From: Spirochaetaceae bacterium bin103
GTDB taxonomy: Bacteria; Spirochaetota; Spirochaetia; SZUA-6; Bin103
Assembly (NCBI GenBank): GCA_002238925.1
Contig: MPNH01000038.1
Location: forward strand, 1-52,309
Reading direction: 5' to 3'
Length of the DNA: 52,309 nucleotides
In this document: one piece after another, positions 17,076 through 25,306 of the stretch
How the letters are laid out: each line of letters begins with the position of its first letter
Position numbering within the stretch: position 1 is the stretch's first letter
Position numbers and translations under genes: made by a program
The notes under the pieces: model-generated
What the model saw: the letters and a program-made list of their open reading frames with translations, nothing else
Told to the model about the DNA's origin: nothing
The model's database searches: none

Positions 17076-18445
17076 GTTTGCTCCAGCAAGGGGTTGGTTA
17101 CACCAAGCCCTAGTTTCCGCGCCTGCGGGTGGCAATAGTGGCCCTCGCGCGGGGTTTGGTCGTTTGTCGACACCTCACGCTCATGAGAGCGAAGCAGTAT
17201 TTCCGTAGGAACAGGGTCAGGCCCATAGTGAATGAGTCGTTCGAGCAGTTCGCCCACCGCCGCCGCCGCGACCTGCGTTGTATAGGCCACCACCGCGGGC
17301 TCGGGCTCTGACAGCGCGGGCGCGTAACCTTCTGCGGCAAGTCGACGGTGTTCAGATGGATGTAGCATTTCGGCGGCCGCCCGTTGTAGATCAATGCGGC
17401 TGCGGCAGACGAGACACGCCGCGCCTGGGGCGAGCACAGTAACGCGGCCGTCGATTCCCACGAGGTGGCCCCCAGGGCCACTACTGAGCAGAACTCCGCA
17501 ATCGATGACCGGAGTCAACAGGTACGACGCGACCCGGGATAGCACGAGCCGGCCGGCATTGTCATCGGTGCATCCAAATACGACATCAGCATCAAGCAGC
17601 AATCTCGCCGTTGATTCAGAGGTAATCTTGGACTGAGCGGTGGTCACATCGGCATCCGGGGCGATTCGCTTCACATGTGCACTACTCACGTTTACTTTCG
17701 GCTCGCCCACGTCATCAAGGTAGGATCCATATACGCGAGTGACGTTTCCGGCGGTCAATGTGTCAGGATCAAACAACTGGAGATGGCGTACGCCAAGGCG
17801 AACGAGTTGCTCAATGACAGCCGAACCGGTACCACCGCATCCAACCACAGCAATCCGAAGATCACCGAGGATCTGTTGGATGTCGCCGCCGAAGGCTCTA
17901 ATGTTCCGGTCGAATTGCTTGGCCGGAGGCGTTGTGCCGTTTCTCCAATTCTGCACGAGCGCGAAGCGTCGGCCGGTAATCCACAGGCGATCAATCTCGG
18001 TTCGCCGGCCTTCGGATTCGATGTGACCAGAGAAGCAAGGTTGGCCCCGCGGCCGAGCAATAACAACCGCTCCGTAGAGGGGGCTCGCTGCGCGGAGTCG
18101 GAAGAGGTCGGCGAGTTGTTGGTCGACGAGTTCGTCGTACTTGCTTGGCTTGGGCGTTGAGTCGATACCGGGATGAGTATGCAACCAAATTGGCACGCAC
18201 CCATCGGCCTCGGCAGCAGCGAGGGCGGGCACGTAGCCGTGGGAGGAAATGCTAAGTCCCGCCGCCTCGCGTCTACGGTAGGCGTCATCCTGAACCCAAT
18301 GCAACGCCCGGCCGAGCAAGCGCACATTGCCGCCTGGAGTGTCCACTTTACGCGCCAGCAGAACGCAGGCGGACTCCACCGTAACAGCTACCGCGTCAAA
18401 GAGCTCGGCTGCGACCTGGTCCGGCAGTACCAGCGTCACCGTCAT
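17063..18445 (-). CDS. JAB-domain / ThiF-type E1-like activating enzyme fusion
   Basis: A 460-residue two-domain protein. Residues 1-150 form a JAB/MPN (JAMM) metallopeptidase-like domain with LHTHPG (H89, H91) followed by PSKYDE (S101, D104), a usable zinc set. Residues 180-400 form a ThiF/E1 Rossmann domain with VVGCGGTGSAVIEQLVRLGV (nucleotide loop, about 200-219), LFDPDTLTAGNVTR, CTDDNAGR and PVIDCGV. A single CxxC (CLVC, 344-347) follows. Such proteins adenylate the C-terminus of a ubiquitin-like protein and pass it to an E2; JAB domains trim or remove Ubls. The ATG at 18445 overlaps the E2 stop by one base (TGATG). The TTG in frame just before it is unnecessary. Confidence 0.9.
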   Translation of the reverse strand: MTVTLVLPDQVAAELFDAVAVTVESACVLLARKVDTPGGNVRLLGRALHWVQDDAYRRREAAGLSISSHGYVPALAAAEADGCVPIWLHTHPGIDSTPKPSKYDELVDQQLADLFRLRAASPLYGAVVIARPRGQPCFSGHIESEGRRTEIDRLWITGRRFALVQNWRNGTTPPAKQFDRNIRAFGGDIQQILGDLRIAVVGCGGTGSAVIEQLVRLGVRHLQLFDPDTLTAGNVTRVYGSYLDDVGEPKVNVSSAHVKRIAPDADVTTAQSKITSESTARLLLDADVVFGCTDDNAGRLVLSRVASYLLTPVIDCGVLLSSGPGGHLVGIDGRVTVLAPGAACLVCRSRIDLQRAAAEMLHPSEHRRLAAEGYAPALSEPEPAVVAYTTQVAAAAVGELLERLIHYGPDPVPTEILLRSHEREVSTNDQTPREGHYCHPQARKLGLGVTNPLLEQTWQG

Positions 18446-18834
18446 CAAGCCGCCTTCGGCACACTATACTCCAGGTCCTGCCGAATCAGGGCAAGGAAGC
18501 TCGCAAGCCCATCAATTCCAGACTGCCACTGGCCATTGTTGAAGTGTCTCGACCAGCGTTGCCACTGACGCCCGAGATAGACTTCGACGACGCTGGTGGC
18601 AGGCAGATCTGCGCCATTGGCCAAGTGAACAGCCGGGGAGAACCACCACATGTCCGGGGGGACATCAGGATAACCGGCACTTAGCCGAACCAGGAGGTCC
18701 GATGCACTCCGATCGAACCCTCGCGGGAGCGGCCACTCGGGCACGACGACACAGGTCATGCCGGACTCCGTCGCGATCTCGTGAGCAACAGCTCGTTCGT
18801 CCAGATATGCGACATCGGATTGTGGAAGTGTCAT
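18445..18834 (-). CDS. E2-like conjugating protein, prokaryotic E2 family E
   Basis: A 129-residue protein matching the Prok-E2_E pattern: VVVPEWPLPRGFD, then LVRLSAGYPDVPPDMWWFSP (the E2 'YPxxPP' core), then LGRQWQRWSRHFNNGQW and SGIDGLASFLALIRQDLE. The only cysteine is Cys28, on an early strand and not where E2s carry their catalytic Cys. The conserved W-S-R-H (94-97) lies in the region that usually holds the active site. It starts 8 bases after the Ubl stop and overlaps the E1 gene by one base. It is expected to take an activated Ubl from the JAB-E1 protein. The missing cysteine implies non-thioester chemistry, a scaffolding role or loss of activity. Confidence 0.88.
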   Translation of the reverse strand: MTLPQSDVAYLDERAVAHEIATESGMTCVVVPEWPLPRGFDRSASDLLVRLSAGYPDVPPDMWWFSPAVHLANGADLPATSVVEVYLGRQWQRWSRHFNNGQWQSGIDGLASFLALIRQDLEYSVPKAA

Positions 18835-18842
18835 GGCGACTA

Positions 18843-19139
18843 CTACATCCTCATTTGGCTAGCGGGGTTGGTGCCGGGGTTGATCGTGCTCGGGGCGGTA
18901 AAGAAGCGCAGCCCGTCGTGAACCTGGACCGTGTCGTCGTCCTTGATCTGGCGGTCGGGATGACCTGGAACGATTTGGAACAGATCCCGCTCCGCGGGGA
19001 TCGGAGGTGTCGGAAGACCTCGGAGCTGAGCCCCCGTGATCTTCTCCTCCGCCCACTCGTACTCTGTTCGGTCGATCCGAATGATAGCCGGCTTGTGCTC
19101 CGGGCTGTCCTTGTCGGGGGTTGGGGTGTCTACTTCCAT
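18843..19139 (-). CDS. Single-domain ubiquitin-like protein (multiubiquitin family)
   Basis: A 98-residue protein with a disordered acidic lead (1-16) and one beta-grasp domain: IIRIDRTEYEWAEEKITGAQL, DLFQIVPGHPDRQIKDDDTV, and VHDGLRFFTAPSTINPG. This matches the Multiubiquitin domain (I-D...Y...ITGAQL...V.DGLRFFTAP), but with one copy rather than the tandem copies common in the family. The usual conserved end, INPG, is followed by nine more residues ending QMRM. A glycine terminus for conjugation would therefore need processing. The ATG at 19139 has GGAGGA at 19145-19150. It is the first gene of the operon, transcribed from the divergent region shared with the RHH gene. Confidence 0.88.
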   Translation of the reverse strand: MEVDTPTPDKDSPEHKPAIIRIDRTEYEWAEEKITGAQLRGLPTPPIPAERDLFQIVPGHPDRQIKDDDTVQVHDGLRFFTAPSTINPGTNPASQMRM

Positions 19140-19160
19140 AGCTGTCCTCCGTGATTGTTT

Positions 19161-19196
19161 GATACCAAGATACCGCGGTTGGCTGAAGGTTGACAA
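19161..19196 (-). promoter_or_regulatory. Candidate promoter and operator of the Ubl operon
   Basis: Minus-strand TTGTCA (19191-19196) is followed, after 18 bases, by TATCTT (19167-19172), about 27 bases before the Ubl ATG and upstream of its GGAGGA. Two plus-strand GATAC elements (19161-19165 and 19169-19173, 8-base period) overlap the -10 box, a usual place for a ribbon-helix-helix repressor to bind. The neighbouring divergent gene encodes such a regulator. This is a pattern call only. Confidence 0.45.
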
Positions 19197-19225
19197 CCAC
19201 ATTTTCCGATAGCACACTTTGAAGC

Positions 19226-19438
19226 ATGAGACCCGTCAAAGCCATGACGATTCGCCTCTCTGCCGACCAGTCCGACCAGTTGAGCACCATCGCGGCCGTG
19301 GACGGTCAACCCGTATCGCACGTGATCCGCTCAGCAATCGCGGAGCACATCGAGGGGCGCAGACGTGACGCTGCGTTCCAGGACATGCTCCGCCAGCGCA
19401 TTGAACGTGAGCAACGGCTGCTGCCGAATGACGAGTAG
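19226..19438 (+). CDS. Ribbon-helix-helix DNA-binding protein, divergent from the Ubl operon
   Basis: A 70-residue CopG/Arc-type protein. The strand KAMTIRLSADQSDQLSTIA is followed by helix-turn-helix GQPVSHVIRSAIAEHIEGRR, with a charged C-terminal helix. No toxin gene accompanies it. It is transcribed away from the Ubl operon across an 86-base intergenic region, which makes it the natural candidate regulator of both directions. ATG at 19226 is taken, though the ATG seven codons later (19244) would give the minimal domain. The low-complexity-free, less GC-rich sequence matches the operon it faces. Confidence 0.8.
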   Translation: MRPVKAMTIRLSADQSDQLSTIAAVDGQPVSHVIRSAIAEHIEGRRRDAAFQDMLRQRIEREQRLLPNDE

Positions 19439-19617
19439 GGTCAGCCGGAGTTACAAGCGACCCACCCGACCACCACGCCACGCTCCGGGCCATGGCGGGT
19501 AACCGCTCACTCGCCCGTCCGAACTGCACACAAAGGATTAGGACACGACGAGCAACTCGCCGACAGACGCCGCTACAGCGGCCGCTTCGCACGTTGCGTG
19601 TTCAGCATCCAGGCCGC

Positions 19618-21920
19618 CTACAACGCTACAATCGTCTCAGTGTCGGCGGCGGCGAGGGCGTTCATGTAGGCGAGGATGAGGTCGCGGGTGCGGTAGGTGC
19701 CGTATGCGGCTTCGTCCTGGCGGCGGACGATGGGGAAGGTGTCGAGGACGTAGGCGGCGTCCTCGCGGGACAGGCCGTAGAGCTGGAAGTAGAGGGCGTC
19801 GAGCCGGGCACGGAGGTGGCGGCGCTGCTCGGGGTCCCACCGGAAGGGCGGGTCTCCTCCACGTCGTGGAACACCGTTGCCGACTCGTGCACCTCCACCA
19901 CATCGGCATCGGACATCTCCTCAATCCGCTCCATCCCCTCGGCCGCGACCTCCGCTCCGGCCATCGCCGACGCGGCGAACAATCCACCGAGCCGATCCAG
20001 CTCCCGGATCGCATCCCGTACGCGGATGCCAACCAGCGAATCGCCGCACCTCAGGCGATGGTCAAGGAACGACAGCGGCGCACCAACGGTGAAGCTGTGC
20101 AACCACAGCGAGACCTTCGCCAGCTCCACGGTCAGGCGGTTCTTGTCGACGCCGTAGATGCAGCGCTTCAGCACCATGCGCCGGATAATCGCCTGGTCGG
20201 TAAGCTGAGCCACGTCGATGATCCAGTTTCCTTCTTGCGCCCGATGCAGGATTCCGCGCCGAATCTCCGCGATCCGCGCCACCAGCGGCGACTCATACTC
20301 GCCCTGCAGCCACACCGGCACGCCGGGTACGTACTCAATCAGCTCCGCGATGTAGTCGGACAGGAAGTCGACCGCGGTGACCAGGAAGTGGCCGCTGCCC
20401 ATGGCGGGATCCAGCACCTTGAGCCGAAGCACGGCCTCCGCCGGATCCAGCCTCGCCAGCATCGCCATCCGCTCGGCTTTGGAGCGGCGGTCCGACGCCA
20501 GGTGCCGCGCCCGAGCCTCGAATGCCCGCAGCCTCTCCTCGGCGAGGGGTTTCAGGGTCTGGTCGACGATCAGATCCACCAGCTCTTGCGGGGTGTAGAA
20601 GCTGCCGCTGTCCTTGCGAGCGTACGAGTCGGGCCGGATCTCGATACTTCCGTCCGCGGTGCGCGTGGGCTCCCGTTCCAGCAGGCGCTCGTAGATCGAG
20701 CCCAGTTGCTGCACCGACATGTCACGATAGTTCACAAAGCGGCGAAACCCGTGTTCCGGTCCTCCCGCCGCGGTGTGGCTGAGATCGTAGATGATCTCGG
20801 CAACCACCGTATCCGGGAGCCGGATGCGCTCCAGCACGGGCGCCGCCTCGGGAGCGAAAAGGCCGCCGTTGTAGGGTGGCAGGCCGATCGACCGGTCGCC
20901 CTGGTCGATCTGGCGGAACAGCTCGGTCAGGCGGTTGTAGTAGTGCCCTGCCGTCGCCGAGAAGGTGTCCTGCTCGGCCATGCGGCGCGCCACGTCTTCG
21001 CGCACCCGCTTGCGCAAGCCGTAGTCGTCGTAGCGCTCGTCGTTGACCGGCAACAGCCCGCGGTCCTCGGCATACAGCACGAACAGCAGCCGGTACAGGA
21101 AGATAAGCGCCGCCGAGCGCGCTTCTGACAGGTTGTCGGCCCCGGCAGCGTCGGCGACCGCCCCCACCAGGCGCGGATAGACCCGCTCGAACACCACGCT
21201 CGAGAGATCCTGTGCAACCGACTCCTCGTAGCGCCGGCCTTCCGCGAGCGCGGCCTCGAGGAACGTCGTGGTCGCCGTCCCTTGCAGCACGAAGGCGTCG
21301 CGACCGAACAACAGCAGGAAGGCGCGCAGGCCATCCTCGTTGCCCGGCTGGAGCAGGTCGGCGAGGACCGCCTCGAAAAAGCCCGTCGCCCGCGGCCGTG
21401 CCCGCCGGTCATACAACCGCCATACGCTGCCGCTGGTGAGTATGCCGAACCGGATACGCCCGTCCGAGGCGACGTCGGCGGTCGTCAGATAGCGCAGCAT
21501 CTGGCCGTGCGGGGTGCCGGCGCGATGCCCGTCGGTCCGATCCCGCTGATCGAGCGAGAGCCCGAACCGTTTGCTCTCCTGCACAATCAGGGCATCCTGA
21601 AAGCGCTCGTCCGAGTTGCCCCGCCCGGTAGCGCGCGCCTTGGCCGCCGCGTCAGCGAACAGCAGATGGTCGGGTACATCCTCGTGACCGGCGGCCGCCT
21701 GCTGCGGCAGGTACTCGCTCCAGCCAAGCAATTCCATCACAGGCCGAATCAGATCCTGCTCCGTCACTGCCTCATTCGGCTGCTGCAGCCCCTCGAACCG
21801 CGCGTGCACGCTCCCCACGTCACGGCGAAAGTCGGCGAGCTTCGGACCCGCTACGTCCCACTCAGGAGTCGTGCGGATGCCGTCGGCAAGAAAGAACTGA
21901 GTGAATAACTGGCCCTTCAT
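19618..21920 (-). pseudogene. Type IIG-like restriction-modification enzyme, central deletion and frameshift
   Basis: The N-terminal roughly 690 residues are intact. They comprise a nuclease/helical region with LIRPVMELLGW, a long helical part (YRLLFVLYAEDRGLLPV, YNGGLFAPE), and the methyltransferase start with GSFYTPQELVD and SAM motif LDPAMGSGHFLVTAVDFLSDY, then YGVDKNRLTVELAKVSLWLHSF. After VFHDVEE (about 19855) the frame breaks. A different minus-strand frame resumes at once with DPPFRWDPEQRRHLRARLDA and LDTFPIVRRQDEAAYGTYRT, ending at a TAG at 19618. This is the far C-terminus of the same enzyme class. Motif IV (NPPF/Y) and the target-recognition region are missing. Full-length relatives are about 1200-1500 residues, so several hundred residues were deleted. 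Inactive as a restriction enzyme (inference). Confidence 0.85.
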
Positions 21921-22355
21921 AGTGGCTCGTCCGGCAAGGCCGGATCGACTCGCGGCGCCATCATAGCAGACCGTGCGTTTAGCAGCGCCGACATCCTCAC
22001 ATGATACACTCTTGGATTTCACGACGAGCCTGAGGCGATGCGTCGGCGCACTGACGACTATACTACTGACTGCCCCGTCCGCGATACGCGCCGGCGACAC
22101 ACTTGCCAACGCAGTGCATGCCCCGCAGTTGGGCCACGGGCGAAGAGGAGAACACTACGACGACCGGCTAAACGGCGTGCCGGCACGAAGAGTGGTCAGT
22201 CACGCGCCGCCGCACTGTGGGCACGGAAGCCGCACAAGAAAACCGAGACCCTAGCCATCGCGTGTTGGAAGCCGCCCACCGAAAGAGTGCCGGCCCACTG
22301 ACACTCAGCGCTTCGAACGCTTGCGGGTAGGGGGCAGGCGGCCTACAATCCGGCC
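21921..22355. other. Intergenic stretch, no gene supported
   Basis: The 435 bases between the restriction-enzyme remnant and the secreted-protein gene hold only short frames rich in Arg, Cys and His, with no recognisable domain. A decayed gene cannot be excluded. No stem-loop or repeat stood out. Confidence 0.5.
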
Positions 22356-23015
22356 ATGGTAGTTAGGCAGGCGTTGGCTCCATTCATGAGCGGCACTGGA
22401 GTGCTACGCAAAGTAGCACTTACAGTCATGTTCCTCATCTACGGAACCGTGGCGACGCTCGCTCAAAATCTGAGTGAGACCGCAGAACAGAGTGACCTTT
22501 CGAAGGCCATGAGTTCGTCCGGGACGTTGTTCGTTCGCGAATTCCATCGGTTGCCGGACGTAGCGACACTCGGCAGCTCCTCATCTATCGAGTGCGAGAT
22601 CGTCCTCGTCAGAATCGTCGACACTGCAGAGGATTATCCCGATGATGACGCCGTCACGGTGGGGCTTCGGTTTAGTATCGAAGAAGAATATCGGGATCAA
22701 ACTGCCTATGTAGATGTTGACGAGGCAGGAGGATTGCTGGCGTCGTTGCAGCTTATATCCATCGACGGGAAGGAGCTCCTGACTTCGCCTCTTGTCGACG
22801 GGATCACAGACACCGAGCGATCTACCGAAGTCCATTACACCACCAGGGAAAAGACCACACTGGCAGCATTTGTAGACCGCGGAGGGAACCTTCGGTATGC
22901 AATGAAGATCGATTCGGGAGCCGACTGGGCTCTCCTCGAACCAGAGGGGGTAGATGTGCTCGAATCTAATCTGGCCCGGGTTGTAGAAGTAGGGCGCCTC
23001 GCACGTGTCCCATGA
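22356..23015 (+). CDS. Secreted protein of unknown function
   Basis: A 219-residue protein with a signal peptide (hydrophobic VALTVMFLIYGTVATLAQ). ATG 22386 (MSGTGVLRKVALTVM) gives a more usual signal length than ATG 22356. The mature part is acidic and predicted beta-rich, with Asp/Glu/Thr-rich stretches (TAEDYPDDDAVTVGLRFSIEEEYRDQ). It has no cysteine pair, lipobox or transmembrane anchor. Base composition is clearly lower in GC than the core genes, which suggests horizontal transfer. I do not recognise the family. It stands alone between the restriction-enzyme remnant and a gene-free stretch. Confidence 0.7.
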   Translation: MVVRQALAPFMSGTGVLRKVALTVMFLIYGTVATLAQNLSETAEQSDLSKAMSSSGTLFVREFHRLPDVATLGSSSSIECEIVLVRIVDTAEDYPDDDAVTVGLRFSIEEEYRDQTAYVDVDEAGGLLASLQLISIDGKELLTSPLVDGITDTERSTEVHYTTREKTTLAAFVDRGGNLRYAMKIDSGADWALLEPEGVDVLESNLARVVEVGRLARVP

Positions 23016-23466
23016 TGGCGCGCTGTCTATATGGTATGGGCTATCCGGTAGACCCATCGGGGTGGGATACAGCTCGGTTTGGGCGTGGCCGGTGGATTGA
23101 AGGCGCCACTAACCCGTGGTGCCCGCCCGCGAATGGCACGCCCGCCCCGGCGCCCAGCCCGCCCCCAGAAAGAGGCGAGTGAGCGGCACCGCCGGGTACC
23201 GGGATTCGAGCACTCCGAGTCTCGGCGCCCCACCCCGGGATGGCGATCGCTGCCCGACATCCGAAAGGCCGCGTACTGTCGACCCAGCACTGTGCAGTTG
23301 TTCGGCCCGCCGGTATTCTCCGGCCGCCGCCGACCGCTTAGTACTTCGCTCCTTTGCGGCGTCGCATTGGAGCGCCCGCGGATCGCCCTGGTCTCGCAGC
23401 CGGCGGGTGGCCGCTCGCCGCGCGGCCGCGGTGGAGTAACGGTGGCCGTCGTGTGGAACCGCGATC
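23016..23466. other. Intergenic stretch, no gene supported
   Basis: The 451 bases have overlapping Arg/Pro/Ala-rich frames on both strands, which is the typical shadow pattern of GC-rich DNA. No frame shows a domain, start site with ribosome site, or consistent codon bias. It separates convergently transcribed genes. Confidence 0.5.
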
Positions 23467-24513
23467 TCATGAGAACAGCTCGGGGTAGCCGTTGGCGTTG
23501 GCGTTGGCGGTTGCGCCGGGCGGGGTACGGGCGGGGAGAGCGTTACGGTCCCAGAATACTCCGTTGGCGTAGCCCTGGATCGACGGGTCGGTCCGGGCGG
23601 CGGCGAGGCGCTTGAGTGCCAGGCACTGGTACTCGGCATCGATCTCGACTCCGCACCAGCGGCGTGACAGTTTCTCCGCGACGACCGCGGTGGTGCCGCT
23701 GCCGAGAAACGGATCAAACACCCAGTCACCCGGCTTCGAGCTCGCCAGGATCAGCTTTGCCATCAGTTTCTCCGGCTTCTCGGTCGGGTGGTCGGTGTTC
23801 TCCGGCATCGACCAGAACGGCACGGTGATGTCGGTCCAGATGTTGGACGGGTGGGTCAGGCGAAAGCTGCCATCCTGGTCCTGCAACCAGTCCTTCGGCT
23901 TCCCGTTGTTGCGGTAGGTCGCCAGCACCTTGCGCTTCAGCTTGACGGCATCGACATCGAAGTAGAAGTCGTCCGACCGGGTGCTGAACCAGATGTCTTC
24001 GGCATTGTTCTTCCAGTTGCGCTTGGCGCCGCGGCCCTTGTCGCGTTCCCAGGTGATTCGATTCCGTACCTGAAAGGACGCCTCCAGGACGGGATAGATC
24101 ACCGTCGACGTGCTCCAATCCGAGCACACGTACAGCGTCGCGTCCGGCTTCATCAGCGGCACCAGCAGATCGACGAGGGCCTGAAACCAGCGCCGATACT
24201 CGTCTGCCGGTCTCTTCTTGAAGGTGCTCGCGCCGTAATCCTTGGTGATGTTGTACGGAGGGTCAAGGATGAGCAGGTCGACGAACGAGAGGGGGAGGTG
24301 CCGGGCGACAGAGAAGATGTCGCCGCCGACAACCCGCCCTGCGACCTCACGGCACGAGACCGGGCTATCGAGCCGCATGACGCGGCGTACGAGTTGTTCC
24401 CGTTCCGCCTCTGTGCATGAGATCGTACGATTTCGAGGGGCGCGAGCGGGCATGGCAGCGTCCAACTCGATTCTACGCGCACCCTCCACAAGGTAGGCGC
24501 GTGATGGGGTCAC
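23467..24513 (-). CDS. Site-specific DNA methyltransferase (beta class, N4/N6)
   Basis: SAM-dependent amino-methyltransferase of 348 residues. Catalytic motif IV LILDPPYNITKDYG (about 82-95) comes before motif I DPFLGSGTTAVVAEKL (about 268-283), the order of the beta class. HPTEKPEKLMAKLI and WCGVEIDAEYQCLALKRL follow the family pattern. The GTG at 24513 overlaps the hicB stop by four bases (GTGA), which supports this start. ATG 24453 (MPARAPRNRT) is an alternative without a better ribosome site. No restriction partner gene is adjacent, so it is an orphan or regulatory methyltransferase, or lost its endonuclease. The C-terminal tail contains a hexamer repeat (GGCGTT, near 23491) encoding Asn-Ala repeats. 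Confidence 0.92.
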   Translation of the reverse strand: MTPSRAYLVEGARRIELDAAMPARAPRNRTISCTEAEREQLVRRVMRLDSPVSCREVAGRVVGGDIFSVARHLPLSFVDLLILDPPYNITKDYGASTFKKRPADEYRRWFQALVDLLVPLMKPDATLYVCSDWSTSTVIYPVLEASFQVRNRITWERDKGRGAKRNWKNNAEDIWFSTRSDDFYFDVDAVKLKRKVLATYRNNGKPKDWLQDQDGSFRLTHPSNIWTDITVPFWSMPENTDHPTEKPEKLMAKLILASSKPGDWVFDPFLGSGTTAVVAEKLSRRWCGVEIDAEYQCLALKRLAAARTDPSIQGYANGVFWDRNALPARTPPGATANANANGYPELFS

Positions 24514-24926
24514 GCAGCCGCTGACGTGACTTCAAGGCGTAGACCGATTGCGCCCAAGGCGGCATCCATCTGATCGAGCCGTGAGTGGTGATTGATATTC
24601 AACACGCGATCTACTTGCGGCAGATGCCAGCCCAAGCGTCGGGCCAACTCGGCCTTACCGATATCCTGGTCCCGCATTCCCTGGTACAGGATCACTTTGA
24701 CAGCCGTAAGGGTCGGCAGTAGGACATGGGTCTCGCCACTCTGAGAAGGCATCGGTATGTCTTTCCGATCTTGGATGCGTGCGGCAATGGCCTCCTCAAG
24801 CGCATCGACAGCACGTCCCAACGCCTCATCACGATCTTCTCCGAATGTCACCAACTCCGGAAAATCCGGAGACGTTACTAGTACGGTTCCGTCGTCCCTT
24901 TCAAGTTCAATGGGGTAAGAAAGCAT
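24510..24926 (-). CDS. hicB: HicB-family antitoxin
   Basis: A 138-residue antitoxin. Its N-terminal partial RNase-H-like HicB domain reads MLSYPIELERDDGTVLVTSPDFPELVTFGEDRDEAL. The C-terminal HTH reads AVKVILYQGMRDQDIGKAELARRLGWHLPQVDRVLNI. HTH-type HicB proteins neutralise HicA and repress their own operon. It follows hicA by 75 bases and overlaps the methyltransferase gene by four bases, so the methyltransferase can be cotranslated with the antitoxin. Confidence 0.92.
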   Translation of the reverse strand: MLSYPIELERDDGTVLVTSPDFPELVTFGEDRDEALGRAVDALEEAIAARIQDRKDIPMPSQSGETHVLLPTLTAVKVILYQGMRDQDIGKAELARRLGWHLPQVDRVLNINHHSRLDQMDAALGAIGLRLEVTSAAA

Positions 24927-25001
24927 TTTTTCGTCTCTGCGACCTGTTTCTGTCGCACTGTAGCGGTTCTCTCCGTGAGGGAGAATGCATGTTTGGAGCC
25001 T

Positions 25002-25190
25002 CTACTCAAGCTCCAAGTCCTTTTTGATCTTCGCAACAAGACGCTTTCCTAGGTCCTTTCCTGCTCCGTGCATCGGCAGTTGCGATACGAGACCATCACG
25101 CCGCACGGTGACGTGACCGCTGCCACCACGATGATTCTCGAAGGTACACCCTCGTCTCTTGAGCCATCGCCTGAGTTCCGAAGCCTTCAT
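25002..25190 (-). CDS. hicA: HicA-family mRNA interferase toxin
   Basis: A 62-residue toxin with the dsRBD-like HicA fold: MKASELRRWLKRRGCTFE, GGSGHVTVRRDG (the catalytic His follows G-S-G rather than the usual G-S-H), and HGAGKDLGKRLVAKIKKDL. The ATG at 25190 has an excellent AGGAGG site, so the in-frame upstream extension to 25283 is not needed. It is transcribed first, before hicB. A 13-bp perfect inverted repeat upstream (25244-25306) is a candidate HicB operator. Confidence 0.9.
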   Translation of the reverse strand: MKASELRRWLKRRGCTFENHRGGSGHVTVRRDGLVSQLPMHGAGKDLGKRLVAKIKKDLELE

Positions 25191-25243
25191 CGGCTTCCTC
25201 CTGTAGGGGCTACCCCTCAGAACAGCCCATTTTGCGATTTCTC

Positions 25244-25306
25244 CATCTGTTGACTCCTCGTCCGCCATCGAATCTACCAGCACTCATATCCGTGAGTCAA
25301 CAGATG
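25244..25306. promoter_or_regulatory. 13-bp inverted repeat upstream of hicA
   Basis: catctgttgactc (25244-25256) is exactly complementary to gagtcaacagatg (25294-25306), with a 37-base spacer. Its position, about 55 bases upstream of the hicA start, suits an operator for the HTH-type HicB protein. The long spacer also allows looping or two binding sites. Confidence 0.5.

Noticed and set aside
19439..19617. Possible small gene between the RHH gene and the restriction-enzyme remnant
   Set aside because: No frame with a domain or ribosome site.
22038..22301. Plus-strand frame of 87 residues, Arg/Cys-rich
   Set aside because: No domain, no good ribosome site, and overlaps another equally open frame.
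23480..23520. Hexamer repeat at the end of the methyltransferase gene as a CRISPR or phase-variable tract
   Set aside because: Only about three repeat units with imperfect ends, in frame in a C-terminal tail; too short for either claim.
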